Shown here: piece by piece, positions 51,282 through 60,630 of the stretch
Layout of the letters: the number at the start of each line of letters is the position of its first letter
Numbering within the stretch: the first letter of the stretch is position 1
Origin: JACOMS01 sp051252005
GTDB lineage: Bacteria; Pseudomonadota; Alphaproteobacteria; Caulobacterales; Maricaulaceae
Assembly (NCBI GenBank): GCA_051252005.1
Contig: JBPOEZ010000002.1
Coordinates: 372,001-436,000, forward strand
Length of the DNA stretch: 64,000 nucleotides
Reading direction: 5' to 3'
Position numbers and translations under genes: made by a program
The notes under the pieces: model-generated
Database searches by the model: none
What the model saw: the letters and a program-made list of their open reading frames with translations, nothing else
Told to the model about the DNA's origin: nothing

Positions 51282-51743
51282 CTAACCGACCACCTGCATA
51301 CCGAGCCACTCAGCGATGAGCGCAGGGGTTTCATTGCCTTCAATCTCGACGGTGATGTTGTAGGTTAAAAGGAACTGGCCCGGCTTTTTCTCGATAGCTT
51401 TACCAAGAACGAACCGTGCGCGCACCTTTGAACCCGCAGGCACAGGTGCGAGGAACCGCATTTTGTCAAAGCCGTAATTAATGCCCGTATGTACGCCTTC
51501 GATGGCAATCGCTGCACCTTCAGAGAACTTGGACAAGAGAGAGAGTGTCAGAAAGCCATGCGCGATGGTTGTCCCAAACGGGCTGTCTTTGGCTTTCACC
51601 GGATCAATATGGATATATTGGTGATCTTCGGTAACATCGGCGAATTGATTGATCCGCTCTTGCTCGACCGTGATCCAATCACTTACGCCGATTTCCGTGC
51701 CGATGAGGGCATCGAGTTCAGCGGGTTTAACGATCTTGACCAT
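51282..51743 (-). CDS. MaoC-family hydratase
   Basis: 153 residues from ATG 51743 (AAGGAG before it). Hot-dog fold with the hydratase-2 motif FADVTEDHQYIHIDPVKAKD, then TTIAHGFLTLSLL (Asp and His of R-specific enoyl-CoA hydratases). Hydrates an enoyl-CoA; last gene of the leftward beta-oxidation operon. Confidence 0.9.
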   Translation of the reverse strand: MVKIVKPAELDALIGTEIGVSDWITVEQERINQFADVTEDHQYIHIDPVKAKDSPFGTTIAHGFLTLSLLSKFSEGAAIAIEGVHTGINYGFDKMRFLAPVPAGSKVRARFVLGKAIEKKPGQFLLTYNITVEIEGNETPALIAEWLGMQVVG

Positions 51744-51753
51744 GAGGTTCTCC

Positions 51754-52902
51754 TTAGAATGAATGGGCTTTAGCAAAGCCGTTCATGTGGTAATGGGCGT
51801 CGCCGAAAAGCTCTTGCAGAACGCGGATGCGCTTCATGAAAAGACCGATATCATATTCATCAGTCATCCCAACGCCGCCGTGCATTTGGACACCCTCTTG
51901 CGAGGCAAGTTTGGCTACAGAGCCGAGTTTGGCCTTCGCCATAGAACAATAAAGCGCCGACTTGGGGTCTTTATTATCAAGGGCGGTTAGAGCCGCATAG
52001 ACAGCCGAACGCGCAATTTCGAGCTCAGTGTAGAGATGCGACGCGCGGTGCTGAAGCGCCTGATATTCACCGATAATTCTACCAAATTGCTTACGCTCTT
52101 TGATATAATTGACCGTATCTTGGAAGGCTTGATCACCTGCGCCAAGCAGCTCAGCAGCCACAGCCGCGCGGCCAGCGCTTATCACTTTATGCAAAGTCTC
52201 TACGCCGTCATCAATGGAGCCAATCATAGCATCGCCGGAAATTTCCACATCGTCAAAATCAATACGTGCCGCATTATGCTGGTCGACCATGATTGTGCGT
52301 TCCGTTGAAATCCCTTTGGTTTTTGGATCAACAATAAACAAAGACAGACCCGACTCGTCGCCCGCTTCGCCGCTTGTGCGTGCAACAACAATTAGATTAT
52401 CGGCAACATGTCCGTCGAGAACCATCGCCTTGCTGCCGTTCAGCTTGAAGCCGTTACCGGATTTTTCAGCCGTGGTGGATGTCGCAGCCGGATTATGTTT
52501 CACGCCTTCGTCAAGCGCGAGCGCAAAGATAGTCTCTCCGCCTGCAATTTTTGGAAGCCATGTTGATTTTTGTTCTGCGCTACCGCCTTCGCGAATAGCC
52601 GTCGCCGCAAGAATAGCGGTTGAGAGGAACGGTGAAGCTGAGAGATTACGGCCCATTTGTTCGGCGACAATGCCTGCCGCCATAAAGCCCATATCTACGC
52701 CGCCGTGGTCTTCGTCGATCACGATTCCAGCAAACCCCATATCGGCCATTTCAGACCAGAGCGCGCGGTCAAAACCCGTTTCGTCTCGGCTATCTGGTGT
52801 TCCGCGTAATTCGCGCAACGCTTTGACCGGTGCTTTTTCCTTGAAGAAACCTTCCGCAGTATCGCGGAGCATCACTTCATCTTCGTTTAAAACAAGACCC
52901 AT
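51754..52902 (-). CDS. Acyl-CoA dehydrogenase (C-lobe-type partner)
   Basis: 382 residues. It begins MGLVLNEDEVMLRDTAEGFF; IFALALDEGVKHNP stands where the family has T/E-P-x-x-G-S-D, so this motif is altered. QMHGGVGMTDEYDIG is the usual C-terminal pattern. In bacteria such altered ACADs often form heteromers with a canonical one; the neighbour 3 bases upstream (52906-54084) is a good candidate. Confidence 0.88.
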   Translation of the reverse strand: MGLVLNEDEVMLRDTAEGFFKEKAPVKALRELRGTPDSRDETGFDRALWSEMADMGFAGIVIDEDHGGVDMGFMAAGIVAEQMGRNLSASPFLSTAILAATAIREGGSAEQKSTWLPKIAGGETIFALALDEGVKHNPAATSTTAEKSGNGFKLNGSKAMVLDGHVADNLIVVARTSGEAGDESGLSLFIVDPKTKGISTERTIMVDQHNAARIDFDDVEISGDAMIGSIDDGVETLHKVISAGRAAVAAELLGAGDQAFQDTVNYIKERKQFGRIIGEYQALQHRASHLYTELEIARSAVYAALTALDNKDPKSALYCSMAKAKLGSVAKLASQEGVQMHGGVGMTDEYDIGLFMKRIRVLQELFGDAHYHMNGFAKAHSF

Positions 52903-52905
52903 GAT

Positions 52906-54084
52906 CTAGGCTCCAGGTAATTGTAGAATATGTTTAGAAATAATATTGAGCTGCACTTCAGTCGTGCCGCCCTCGATGGAGTTGCCTTTCGTGCGAAGCC
53001 ATGAACGCGCTGTTTTGCCCTCATTTGAACGCTCTGATTCCCACTCAAGGCCGTCATGACCGGAGGCATCCATCATGAGCTCAAACTTGCGTTTATTCAG
53101 CTCAGTGCCGTAATATTTTAGCATAGAGCTATCGGCGCCAAGAGAGGCGCCCGCTTTGGCTTCTGCAAGCTTACGGCCGACGGTTAGGTTAAACGCCCAT
53201 TCGTCAATCTCGGCCTCGGCCACTTTGGCCCGAAGCATCGGATCGGCGAGTTTACCGTCTTCAAGCCCCAATGACGCTGCCGCCATTTCGAAAAGAGGCC
53301 GCGAAACCCCTTGCGATTGGCCGCCAATCATTTCGCGCTCGTGAGTCAGGAGATATTTCGCAACATCCCAACCCTTGTCGCGTGTGCCGACAAGATTCTT
53401 TTTCTCCACACGGACGTCTTCAAAGAAAGTCTCGCAGAACGGTGAACGGCCAGAAATCAGTTTAATCGGCTTAGCTTCAACGCCCGGCGTTTCCATATCA
53501 AAGAGAACAAAAGAAATACCGTGGTGTTTTTTGCCCGTGTTGTCTGTGCGAACGAGGCAGAAGATCCAGTCGGCTTGGTCGGCGTAAGACGTCCAAACCT
53601 TCTGGCCGTTGACGATAAAATGATCGCCTTTATCTTCGCACTTTGTCGCGAGCGAGGCGAGGTCTGAACCCGCGCTTGGCTCAGAGTATCCCTGACACCA
53701 ACGGATTTCGCCGCGCGCTACAGGCGGTAAAAACTCAAGCTTTTGCTCTTCTGTGCCAAACTTCAATAGAGCAGGTCCAAGCATCCAAATACCAAACGAG
53801 GAGAGCGGAGACCGCGCGCCAATGCGAGCCATTTCCTGCTTCAAGACATTCTCTTCTTTTCGGGTTAGGCCCGCCCCGCCATAAGCCTTTGGCCATGTCG
53901 GAACAGTATAGCCTTTGGCGACACACGTTTCAAGCCACTGCTTTTGGCCAGGACTCTGGAACTCCCAATTACGGCCACCCCAACACAAGTCTTTGTCGCC
54001 CGTGATCGGCTCACGCATATCTTTCGGACAGTTCTCTTCAAGCCAAGCACGGGTTTCCGCGCGGAATGTATCTATGTCGCTCAT
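52906..54084 (-). CDS. Acyl-CoA dehydrogenase
   Basis: 392 residues with intact QGYSEPSAGSDLASLATKC, KVWTSYADQADW, and C-terminal TKGNSIEGGTTEVQLNIISK (G-G-T-x-E). The WGGRNWEFQSPGQKQWLE region is typical of the branched/steroid-like ACAD group. Its ATG overlaps the SDR stop (ATGA). Probably works as an FAD enzyme together with the gene after it. Confidence 0.9.
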   Translation of the reverse strand: MSDIDTFRAETRAWLEENCPKDMREPITGDKDLCWGGRNWEFQSPGQKQWLETCVAKGYTVPTWPKAYGGAGLTRKEENVLKQEMARIGARSPLSSFGIWMLGPALLKFGTEEQKLEFLPPVARGEIRWCQGYSEPSAGSDLASLATKCEDKGDHFIVNGQKVWTSYADQADWIFCLVRTDNTGKKHHGISFVLFDMETPGVEAKPIKLISGRSPFCETFFEDVRVEKKNLVGTRDKGWDVAKYLLTHEREMIGGQSQGVSRPLFEMAAASLGLEDGKLADPMLRAKVAEAEIDEWAFNLTVGRKLAEAKAGASLGADSSMLKYYGTELNKRKFELMMDASGHDGLEWESERSNEGKTARSWLRTKGNSIEGGTTEVQLNIISKHILQLPGA

Positions 54085-54998
54085 TTTACGAACTCTCCAT
54101 TTTGGATGCGCGTCAGGAACTTTGCGCCCTGCTGTCCACCATTTGTGTATTCTTCGGCTCCGTCCATTGAGCGAATTTGGTCAATAAACTCCGCTACATT
54201 TTCCGCAGTTTGCTCACCTTCGGAGAGGTTGATACCTTGTGTTTCTACGACTTTCGTTTCAGAATATCCGCCCGCACCTGCGCACATAATCATGCGGTTC
54301 GGCGCGTCATCACAGGCCAAATAGACAAGACCCGCTGATACAGATTCTACGGTGAGTTTTTCGAGCATCTCTTCCGGCATCAAATTTTCCGTCATACGGC
54401 TCCGCGCCGTTGGAGACAGTGTGTTCACGCGAATATCGTATTTCGCGCCTTCCAAACATAATGTCCGCATAAACCCAGATAGTCCGGCTTTCGCCGCGCC
54501 GTAATTCGTTTGGCCGAAATTGCCGTACATGCCTGAGGAACTTGTCGTGAGGACGATGCGTCCGTAAGCATTTTCTTTCATATGGTTCCAAACGGCCTTC
54601 GTGCAAACAGCCGAGCCCTTAAGGTGAACCGCAACGACCAAATCCCAGTCTGCCATCGTCATTTTGGAAAAAGACTTATCCCGCAAGATACCAGCATTAT
54701 TGACGAGAATATCAATCTTGCCCCATTTCGCGATCGTTTCAGCCACCATCGCGTTAACTTCGTCTTCGTTTGTTACGTTCGCGCCGTTAGCAATGGCTTC
54801 GCCGCCTTCAGCTATAATTTCGGCAACAACTTTCTCGGCCATAGTCGCAGACCCGCCCTCGCCGGAAACACTTCCGCCGAGATCGTTGACGACAACTTTC
54901 ACGCCGCGCCTTGCGAGTTCCATGGCATGACTACGGCCTAGACCGCCGCCCGCGCCGGTCACAATCGCAACACGGTCTTTAAATTCTACTGCACTCAT
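54081..54998 (-). CDS. SDR-family (3R)-hydroxyacyl-CoA dehydrogenase-like
   Basis: 305 residues. VAIVTGAGGGLGRSHAMELA (NAD(P) Rossmann), NNAG motif (ILVNNAGILRD), catalytic Ser (TSSSGMYGNFG) and Tyr-x-x-x-Lys (NYGAAKAGL). The extended VVNDLGGSVSGEGGS loop is typical of the multifunctional-enzyme-2-like hydroxyacyl-CoA dehydrogenases. It oxidises a hydroxyacyl-CoA between the hydratase and thiolase steps. Confidence 0.9.
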   Translation of the reverse strand: MSAVEFKDRVAIVTGAGGGLGRSHAMELARRGVKVVVNDLGGSVSGEGGSATMAEKVVAEIIAEGGEAIANGANVTNEDEVNAMVAETIAKWGKIDILVNNAGILRDKSFSKMTMADWDLVVAVHLKGSAVCTKAVWNHMKENAYGRIVLTTSSSGMYGNFGQTNYGAAKAGLSGFMRTLCLEGAKYDIRVNTLSPTARSRMTENLMPEEMLEKLTVESVSAGLVYLACDDAPNRMIMCAGAGGYSETKVVETQGINLSEGEQTAENVAEFIDQIRSMDGAEEYTNGGQQGAKFLTRIQNGEFVK

Positions 54999-55078
54999 TT
55001 CAATATTCCTAAATTAACGTTCTTGCCTATTCTCTGCGCTCACAGTGCATAACCATAATCGATTATTAATCGACTTTT

Positions 55079-55105
55079 ATAAGTCCAATCTACGATTGGA
55101 CTTAT
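55079..55105. terminator. Perfect 12-bp hairpin after the thiolase gene
   Basis: ATAAGTCCAATC-TAC-GATTGGACTTAT, 4 bases past the thiolase stop in the leftward operon. There is no T-run in that direction, so it may be a processing or stabilising stem, or a weak attenuator before the SDR gene, rather than a full terminator. A small palindrome CGATTATTAATCG (55060-55072) follows. Confidence 0.5.
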
Positions 55106-55109
55106 ACCG

Positions 55110-56291
55110 TTATACGACCTCAAAAAGTCCTGCTGCGCCCATGCCGCCGCCGACACACATTGTGCTGACAACATATTTTGCGCCGCGTCGCTTGCCTTCG
55201 ATTAGGGCATGAGCAACCATACGCGCGCCTGACATACCGTAAGGGTGGCCAATAGAAATCGCGCCGCCATTGACGTTAAGAAGATCATTCGGAATGCCGA
55301 GCTTATCGCGGCAATAAATAACCTGAACGGCAAAGGCTTCGTTAAGCTCCCAAAGGCCGATATCGTCCATCTTAAGGCCCGTTTTTTCAAGAAGCTTAGG
55401 AATAGCGTAGACAGGACCAATGCCCATTTCATCAGGCGCAAGACCTGCAACCGCCATACCGCGGTAAATGCCTAGCGGCTCCAGACCACGCTTAGAGGCT
55501 TCTTTTCCTGACATAAGAACAGAAGCTGACGCGCCGTCTGATAGTTGTGATGCATTACCAGCCGTGATGCAGTGACCTTCACCGCGAACTGCCCCTAAAC
55601 CAGATAGACCTTCAAGCGTTGTACCTGGACGATTGCCTTCATCTTTTTCAAGAGTGACGTCTTGTGTTGAAATTTCGCCAGTTTCTTTGTTCTTAACACC
55701 CATAACCGATTTCATCGGCACAATTTCGTCATCAAATTTACCAGCTTGCTGGGCGGCATGTGTGCGCTGTTGTGACTGTAGTGCATATTCGTCTTGAGCT
55801 TCGCGAGATACATTATAGCGCTTAGCAACGATTTCGGCCGTATCAATCATCTGAATATACGCATCTGGGTTCATCGCATAAAGCTCAGGATCAGCCTCCA
55901 CTCGCATTTGCGGTGTTTGCACCATTGAAATGCTATCAAGGCCGCCGCCGATAGCGATGTCCATGCCGTCGACAAGAATTTGTTTCGCTGCCATGCCAAT
56001 TGCCATCATGCCGGATGAACACTGACGATCAATTGTCATAGCCGACACAGAATCAGGAAGTCCGGCGCGTAGAACCGCCAAACGCGCCACGTTTTGAGCT
56101 TGGGTGCCCTGCTGCAGCGCAGAACCCATAATCACATCCTCAACTTCGCCGCCCTCTAGGCCCGCGCGCTGCACGGCATTCTTAATAGCATGTCCGGCCA
56201 AAGTTGGAGAATATGTGTTGTTGAAAGCTCCGCGATAAGCGCGGCCAATCGGTGTACGGGCTGTTGATACAATAACGGCTTCTCTAGTCAT
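55110..56291 (-). CDS. Acetyl-CoA acyltransferase (thiolase)
   Basis: 393 residues. Nucleophile in RQCSSGMMAIG (Cys ~90), NGGAISIGHPYGMSGARM (catalytic His), and STMCVGGGMGAAGLFEV (second Cys near the end). Degradative thiolase family (FadA/AtoB-like). Releases acetyl-CoA in the last beta-oxidation step. First gene of the leftward operon; divergent region faces the TetR gene tail. Confidence 0.93.
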   Translation of the reverse strand: MTREAVIVSTARTPIGRAYRGAFNNTYSPTLAGHAIKNAVQRAGLEGGEVEDVIMGSALQQGTQAQNVARLAVLRAGLPDSVSAMTIDRQCSSGMMAIGMAAKQILVDGMDIAIGGGLDSISMVQTPQMRVEADPELYAMNPDAYIQMIDTAEIVAKRYNVSREAQDEYALQSQQRTHAAQQAGKFDDEIVPMKSVMGVKNKETGEISTQDVTLEKDEGNRPGTTLEGLSGLGAVRGEGHCITAGNASQLSDGASASVLMSGKEASKRGLEPLGIYRGMAVAGLAPDEMGIGPVYAIPKLLEKTGLKMDDIGLWELNEAFAVQVIYCRDKLGIPNDLLNVNGGAISIGHPYGMSGARMVAHALIEGKRRGAKYVVSTMCVGGGMGAAGLFEVV

Positions 56292-56418
56292 GACTTACTC
56301 CAGTAAATTTGTACGAGGTTAAAGTTTATATTCAATTTGTTGCATATAAGCTTGGCGGGCGCGAGTCTAGCCAAAACCGACGAGACGTTCAGGTGCATAT
56401 TGTTAAAAGATGGTCATT

Positions 56419-57138
56419 TTACTGACTGTAACCCTCGACAAGTGCTTCCATTCTATCGGCTGCCCGCTCTAAGCGCTGAGTCACTTTTTGCATTTTGCTT
56501 GGCGCTGTCTCGCTGTTAGGCGAAAGAATCACCCTCGTGACTTGTTCGGCAAACTCATCAAGTTTTGCCATACGTCCTTTGATGAGCATGGTCCTCGAGC
56601 CGTAATCCAAACTGCCAAAGAAAATATCTCGCAATACCCAGAGCGTAAAAACGGAAGAAACAGCGCCCTGCGCCTGCCCGTCGCGTATAACACGGTCAAA
56701 TATAGCCACATAATTTTTGTTAAGGCCAAAAAGCTCACTGCCTTCGTAGGCTTCTAAATTCATATCAATAAGCGGCATTAAAGCCAGAACGCCTCGCTCC
56801 TTGATTACATTTGTCAAATGATGGCGCGCGAGAAACAATAATCGCGCCTCAATGCTAACCTGCGTATCCACGCCGTCTTGGGCCGTCCGGGTCAAACGTC
56901 CATAGAAGTCAGTCACAACAGCGCGCGCTAAAGCCTCTTTATTATGGAAATATGTATAAAGCGTCCCGTCCGCCACGCCAGAAGCGCGCGCGATCTGGGC
57001 CATCGTAGTTCCGTTAAAGCCGCTATCCATAAACATAGTGCGCGCAGCCGCTATGATGAGGTCTTCTTTGCGCTGAACCCGTTCTTGCCGCGTCACTGAT
57101 CGCGTTTCCTGTTTAGAGATTATAGATGACTTAGGCAT
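56419..57138 (-). CDS. TetR-family regulator of the acyl-CoA locus
   Basis: 239 residues from ATG 57138 (GAGGAG before it). TetR HTH in the N-terminus: IIAAARTMFMDSGFNGTTMA, QIARASGVADGTLYTYFHNK. The ligand domain has no further motif. Divergent from atuA with a 97-bp gap, and upstream of the thiolase; ATTATTCAAT (57204-57213) in that gap and ATATTCAATT near 56329 could be shared operator words. By position it is an AtuR-like repressor responding to an acyl-CoA. Confidence 0.85.
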   Translation of the reverse strand: MPKSSIISKQETRSVTRQERVQRKEDLIIAAARTMFMDSGFNGTTMAQIARASGVADGTLYTYFHNKEALARAVVTDFYGRLTRTAQDGVDTQVSIEARLLFLARHHLTNVIKERGVLALMPLIDMNLEAYEGSELFGLNKNYVAIFDRVIRDGQAQGAVSSVFTLWVLRDIFFGSLDYGSRTMLIKGRMAKLDEFAEQVTRVILSPNSETAPSKMQKVTQRLERAADRMEALVEGYSQ

Positions 57139-57235
57139 CCTGCTCCTCACCGCACTGTCTCTTGACATTATAAAATTGAAGTCTATTCATATTTTCTGAG
57201 TATTATTCAATATCGATAAATGTCAAGGGTTCTCT

Positions 57236-59008
57236 GTGAGCAAAAAAACAATAAAAATTGGCGGAGCTAGCGGTTATTGGGGCGAGTCGACTATGGCCAC
57301 ACCGCAGCTTCTCAAAGGTGGCGGACTTGACTATCTCGTCTATGATTACCTGGCCGAAATCACCATGTCGATCATGGCACGAATGAAGATGAAAAACCCA
57401 GAAGCGGGCTATGCCACCGATTTTGTTGACATGGTAATGAAGCCGTTCTTGCCGCAAATCGCAAAAAGCGGCGCAAAAATCATCGCAAATGCTGGCGGTA
57501 CAAACCCAGAGGCTTGCGGCGCAGCCGTTCGCGCCCTCATTAAAAGCAAAGGTCTAGATTTGAAGGTTGCCGTTATTACGGGCGATGACCTCCTAGCCAG
57601 CAAAGACAGTATCACCGCGAAGGACATGTTCTCAGGAGCAGACTTCCCGCCCGCAGACAAAATCGCCAGCATCAATGCCTATCTCGGCGCCTTCCCCATT
57701 GCCAAAGCTTTGGACGCCGGAGCCGATATTGTCATCACAGGCCGCTGCGTTGATAGCGCCGTAACGCTCGGGGCGTGCATCCATGAATTTGGCTGGACTG
57801 AAACCGATTGGGACTTGCTCGCCAGCGGATCACTCGCGGGGCACATCCTCGAATGCGGGCCGCAAGCGACAGGGGGCAATTTCACAGATTGGGAAGAGGC
57901 AGGCGATATTGTCAATATTGGTTACCCCGTCGCAGAGATTAATTCAGACGGAAGCTTTATTACGACCAAACTCGATGGCACAGGCGGTATCGTCAATGTC
58001 GGCACTGTGTCCGAACAAATGCTCTACGAAATCGGCGACCCCCAAGCCTATATCCTGCCCGACGTCACCTGTGATTTTTCAAATGTCACAATCACGCAAG
58101 AAGGCGAAAACCTCGTCAAAGTCTCTGCTGCAAAGGGCCGCGCCGCGCCGCAAGGCTATAAAACCTGCCTCACCTATATGGACGGGTTTCGCGCAGGAAC
58201 CTATGTCACGCTTTATGGAATAGACGCAGATAAGAAGGCCGCAAAGCTTGCTAACGCAGCCATTGCGCGAGCCTCTCAAGCGCTCCGAATGTATAACTTA
58301 AGTGAATACACCGAATTTAACTACGAACTTTTAGGGGCAGGATCACAAGTCGGAAACCTTCGCGGTTCCGATGAGGTGGTCATGAAATTCGCCGTCAAAC
58401 ATCCCGAAGCTATGGCTTGCGGCATATTTTTAAAAACACTTGCAGGTATCGGCCTAGCCACGCCGCCTGGTCTTTCAGGGTTTACAGGCGCAGGCCGCCC
58501 CAAACCGTCACCTGTCGTCCGGCTCTTCTCATATCTAACACCAAAAGACAGTATTAAAGCCACTATTGATGTGGACGGCACAGTTCACTCTCACATGGAC
58601 CAGTTGCCTGATAAAGCCACAAGCCCCGCCAAACACAAGACTCCCCTTGCCCCCGATGATGCTTCTGTCGATGTGCCTTTAGTGAAGCTCGCATGGGGAC
58701 GGTCAGGCGATAAGGGCAACAAAGCCAATATCGGGATCATTGCCCGCAAAGCCGAATATCTCCCCTATATATGGGCGGCTCTTACAGAAGAAAAAATCAG
58801 CGAAGTTTACAGTCATTTTACCCACGACCCCAAAGCCGTGGAAAGGTTTTTTCTCCCCGGTTCAAACGCCATGAACATCCTCATCGACAATGTACTCGGC
58901 GGCGGCGGCCCTGCCTCCTTGCGCAATGACGCCCAAGGCAAAGGCTACGCTCAGATCCTGCTAGCGCAATCTATTCCTGTTTCCAAAGACATCGCGGAGA
59001 GCCTATAA
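57236..59008 (+). CDS. atuA: AtuA-family protein (DUF1446)
   Basis: 590 residues, GTG start with AAGGG 6-7 bases before it. N-terminal GGASGYWGESTMATPQLLKG and GLDYLVYDYLAEITMS are the DUF1446/AtuA signature; ANAGGTNPEAC and ITGRCVDSAVTLG follow; the C-terminal ~110 residues (VPLVKLAWGRSGDKGNKANI) are the AtuA-associated domain. Required for acyclic terpene use in Pseudomonas; its chemical role is not settled. First gene of the rightward operon. Confidence 0.9.
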   Translation: MSKKTIKIGGASGYWGESTMATPQLLKGGGLDYLVYDYLAEITMSIMARMKMKNPEAGYATDFVDMVMKPFLPQIAKSGAKIIANAGGTNPEACGAAVRALIKSKGLDLKVAVITGDDLLASKDSITAKDMFSGADFPPADKIASINAYLGAFPIAKALDAGADIVITGRCVDSAVTLGACIHEFGWTETDWDLLASGSLAGHILECGPQATGGNFTDWEEAGDIVNIGYPVAEINSDGSFITTKLDGTGGIVNVGTVSEQMLYEIGDPQAYILPDVTCDFSNVTITQEGENLVKVSAAKGRAAPQGYKTCLTYMDGFRAGTYVTLYGIDADKKAAKLANAAIARASQALRMYNLSEYTEFNYELLGAGSQVGNLRGSDEVVMKFAVKHPEAMACGIFLKTLAGIGLATPPGLSGFTGAGRPKPSPVVRLFSYLTPKDSIKATIDVDGTVHSHMDQLPDKATSPAKHKTPLAPDDASVDVPLVKLAWGRSGDKGNKANIGIIARKAEYLPYIWAALTEEKISEVYSHFTHDPKAVERFFLPGSNAMNILIDNVLGGGGPASLRNDAQGKGYAQILLAQSIPVSKDIAESL

Positions 59009-60630
59009 TGGCTGTGTTTAAATCCAAAGTGAATCCCAACTCTGATGGTTTCAAGAAAAACCGCGAAGACATGCTTGCGCTCATTGGAAAGCTCGACGAG
59101 CTTAATGCCCGAGCGCCTGCAATCTCAGCTTCAAAAAAACCAAGATTTGATAAACGCGGGCAGCTTCTTCCCCGCGAACGGCTCGCGCGATTGCTTGACC
59201 CTGGCATGCCTTATCTAGAGATTAGCAATATAGCGGGCTATATGCTGGATACGAAAAAGGAAGAAAGGTCTATCCCCGGCAGTTCCATCATGACGGGCAT
59301 TGGTTTTATTAACGGCGCGCGCTGCGTCATCGTCACCGATGATAGCGGCATCAAGGCGGGATCCCTCACAACCGCAGGCGGCTATCGTCTCCAGCGCGGG
59401 CAAGAGATTGCGCTGGCCCAAAAGCTCCCCTTTGTGCACCTCGTTGAAAGCGCAGGCGGTGACCTCATGAACTATACGGTCGAAGGGTTTTTCAAAGGCG
59501 GGACGCTCTTTGCCAATCTCGCGCGGCTGTCTAAAGCTGGAATTCCCGTCCTCTCTATTCTCCACGGCTCCTCCACGGCAGGGGGCGCGTATATGCCAGG
59601 TCTGTCTGATTATGTTGTCGCGGTCAAAGGCGGCGGGAAAGCCTTTCTCGCTGGCCCGCCTTTGTTGCTCGCGGCTACAGGCGAGGTCGCCACAGAAGAC
59701 GAACTTGGGGGAGCCGAAATGCATGCCAGCATTTCCGGCCTTGCAGAATACCTTGCGGAAAATGACGGCGAGGCCGTTACTATTTTGCGTGAAATCGTCG
59801 GGCGGCTGGACTGGAATGACCGCTGCCCATCGCCAAAGACAAAACCCTATCTTGAGCCAGTTCTCGACTCCGACGAAATTTGCGGCATTGTCCCAGCAAA
59901 TTACCGCATGCCTTATGACGTGCGCGAAGTCATCGCCCGCGTGGTTGACGGATCTGACTTCTCAGACTTCAAACCTCTCTACGGCGCTTCGACGGTTTGT
60001 GTACAAGCCGAAATTTACGGCCATCGCTGCGGCATTATTTCAAACAATGGCCCGATCGATCCGAACGGGGCCACCAAAGCCGCGCAATTTATTCAGCTCA
60101 TGGACCAAGCCGATACTCCGCTTATATTTTTGCAAAACACAACAGGCTACATGGTCGGCAAAGACTATGAGCAGGCAGGCATGATTAAGCACGGCTCAAA
60201 AATGATCCAAGCCGTCACCAACACGTCTGTTCCGCGTCTGACGATGATGATTGGTGCTAGTTTTGGGGCTGGCAATTACGGCATGTGCGGACGGGGTTAC
60301 GATCCGGATTTTCTGATGACGTGGCCCAATGCGTCCTCGGGAGTCATGGGCGGCGAACAAGCCGCAACGGTTATGGAGATTGTCGCCGGAGCGCAAGCCA
60401 AACGCGCGGGCATGGAAGTTGACGAAGCCGTCGCAGCACAGCGAAAAGCCATGTTAACCCATATTTTCGACAGCCAATCCAGCGCCTTTTATACATCAGG
60501 CCACCTCTGCGATGACGGCATGATTGATCCAAGAGATACGCGCAAGGTTCTCGGGTTTCAGCTTGCCACCGTTTGGGAAGGCCGCAACCGCACCGTAAAA
60601 GAAAACAGTTTTGGCATAGCGAGGCTATAA
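59008..60630 (+). CDS. atuC: Acyl-CoA carboxylase, carboxyltransferase (beta) subunit
   Basis: 540 residues, overlapping atuA by TAATG. Carboxyltransferase fold: GRLLPRERLARLLDPG-like start (QLLPRERLARLL), GSSTAGGAYMPGLSDYVV, and GASFGAGNYGMCGRGYDPDF. Adds CO2 from biotin to a methyl-branched enoyl-CoA. Next to AtuA it is most likely a geranyl-CoA-type enzyme, though methylcrotonyl-CoA is possible. Confidence 0.88.
   Translation: MAVFKSKVNPNSDGFKKNREDMLALIGKLDELNARAPAISASKKPRFDKRGQLLPRERLARLLDPGMPYLEISNIAGYMLDTKKEERSIPGSSIMTGIGFINGARCVIVTDDSGIKAGSLTTAGGYRLQRGQEIALAQKLPFVHLVESAGGDLMNYTVEGFFKGGTLFANLARLSKAGIPVLSILHGSSTAGGAYMPGLSDYVVAVKGGGKAFLAGPPLLLAATGEVATEDELGGAEMHASISGLAEYLAENDGEAVTILREIVGRLDWNDRCPSPKTKPYLEPVLDSDEICGIVPANYRMPYDVREVIARVVDGSDFSDFKPLYGASTVCVQAEIYGHRCGIISNNGPIDPNGATKAAQFIQLMDQADTPLIFLQNTTGYMVGKDYEQAGMIKHGSKMIQAVTNTSVPRLTMMIGASFGAGNYGMCGRGYDPDFLMTWPNASSGVMGGEQAATVMEIVAGAQAKRAGMEVDEAVAAQRKAMLTHIFDSQSSAFYTSGHLCDDGMIDPRDTRKVLGFQLATVWEGRNRTVKENSFGIARL

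Noticed and set aside
50571..51309. Several 64-91 codon frames in the repeat region
   Set aside because: They cross the palindromic repeats and show no family pattern.
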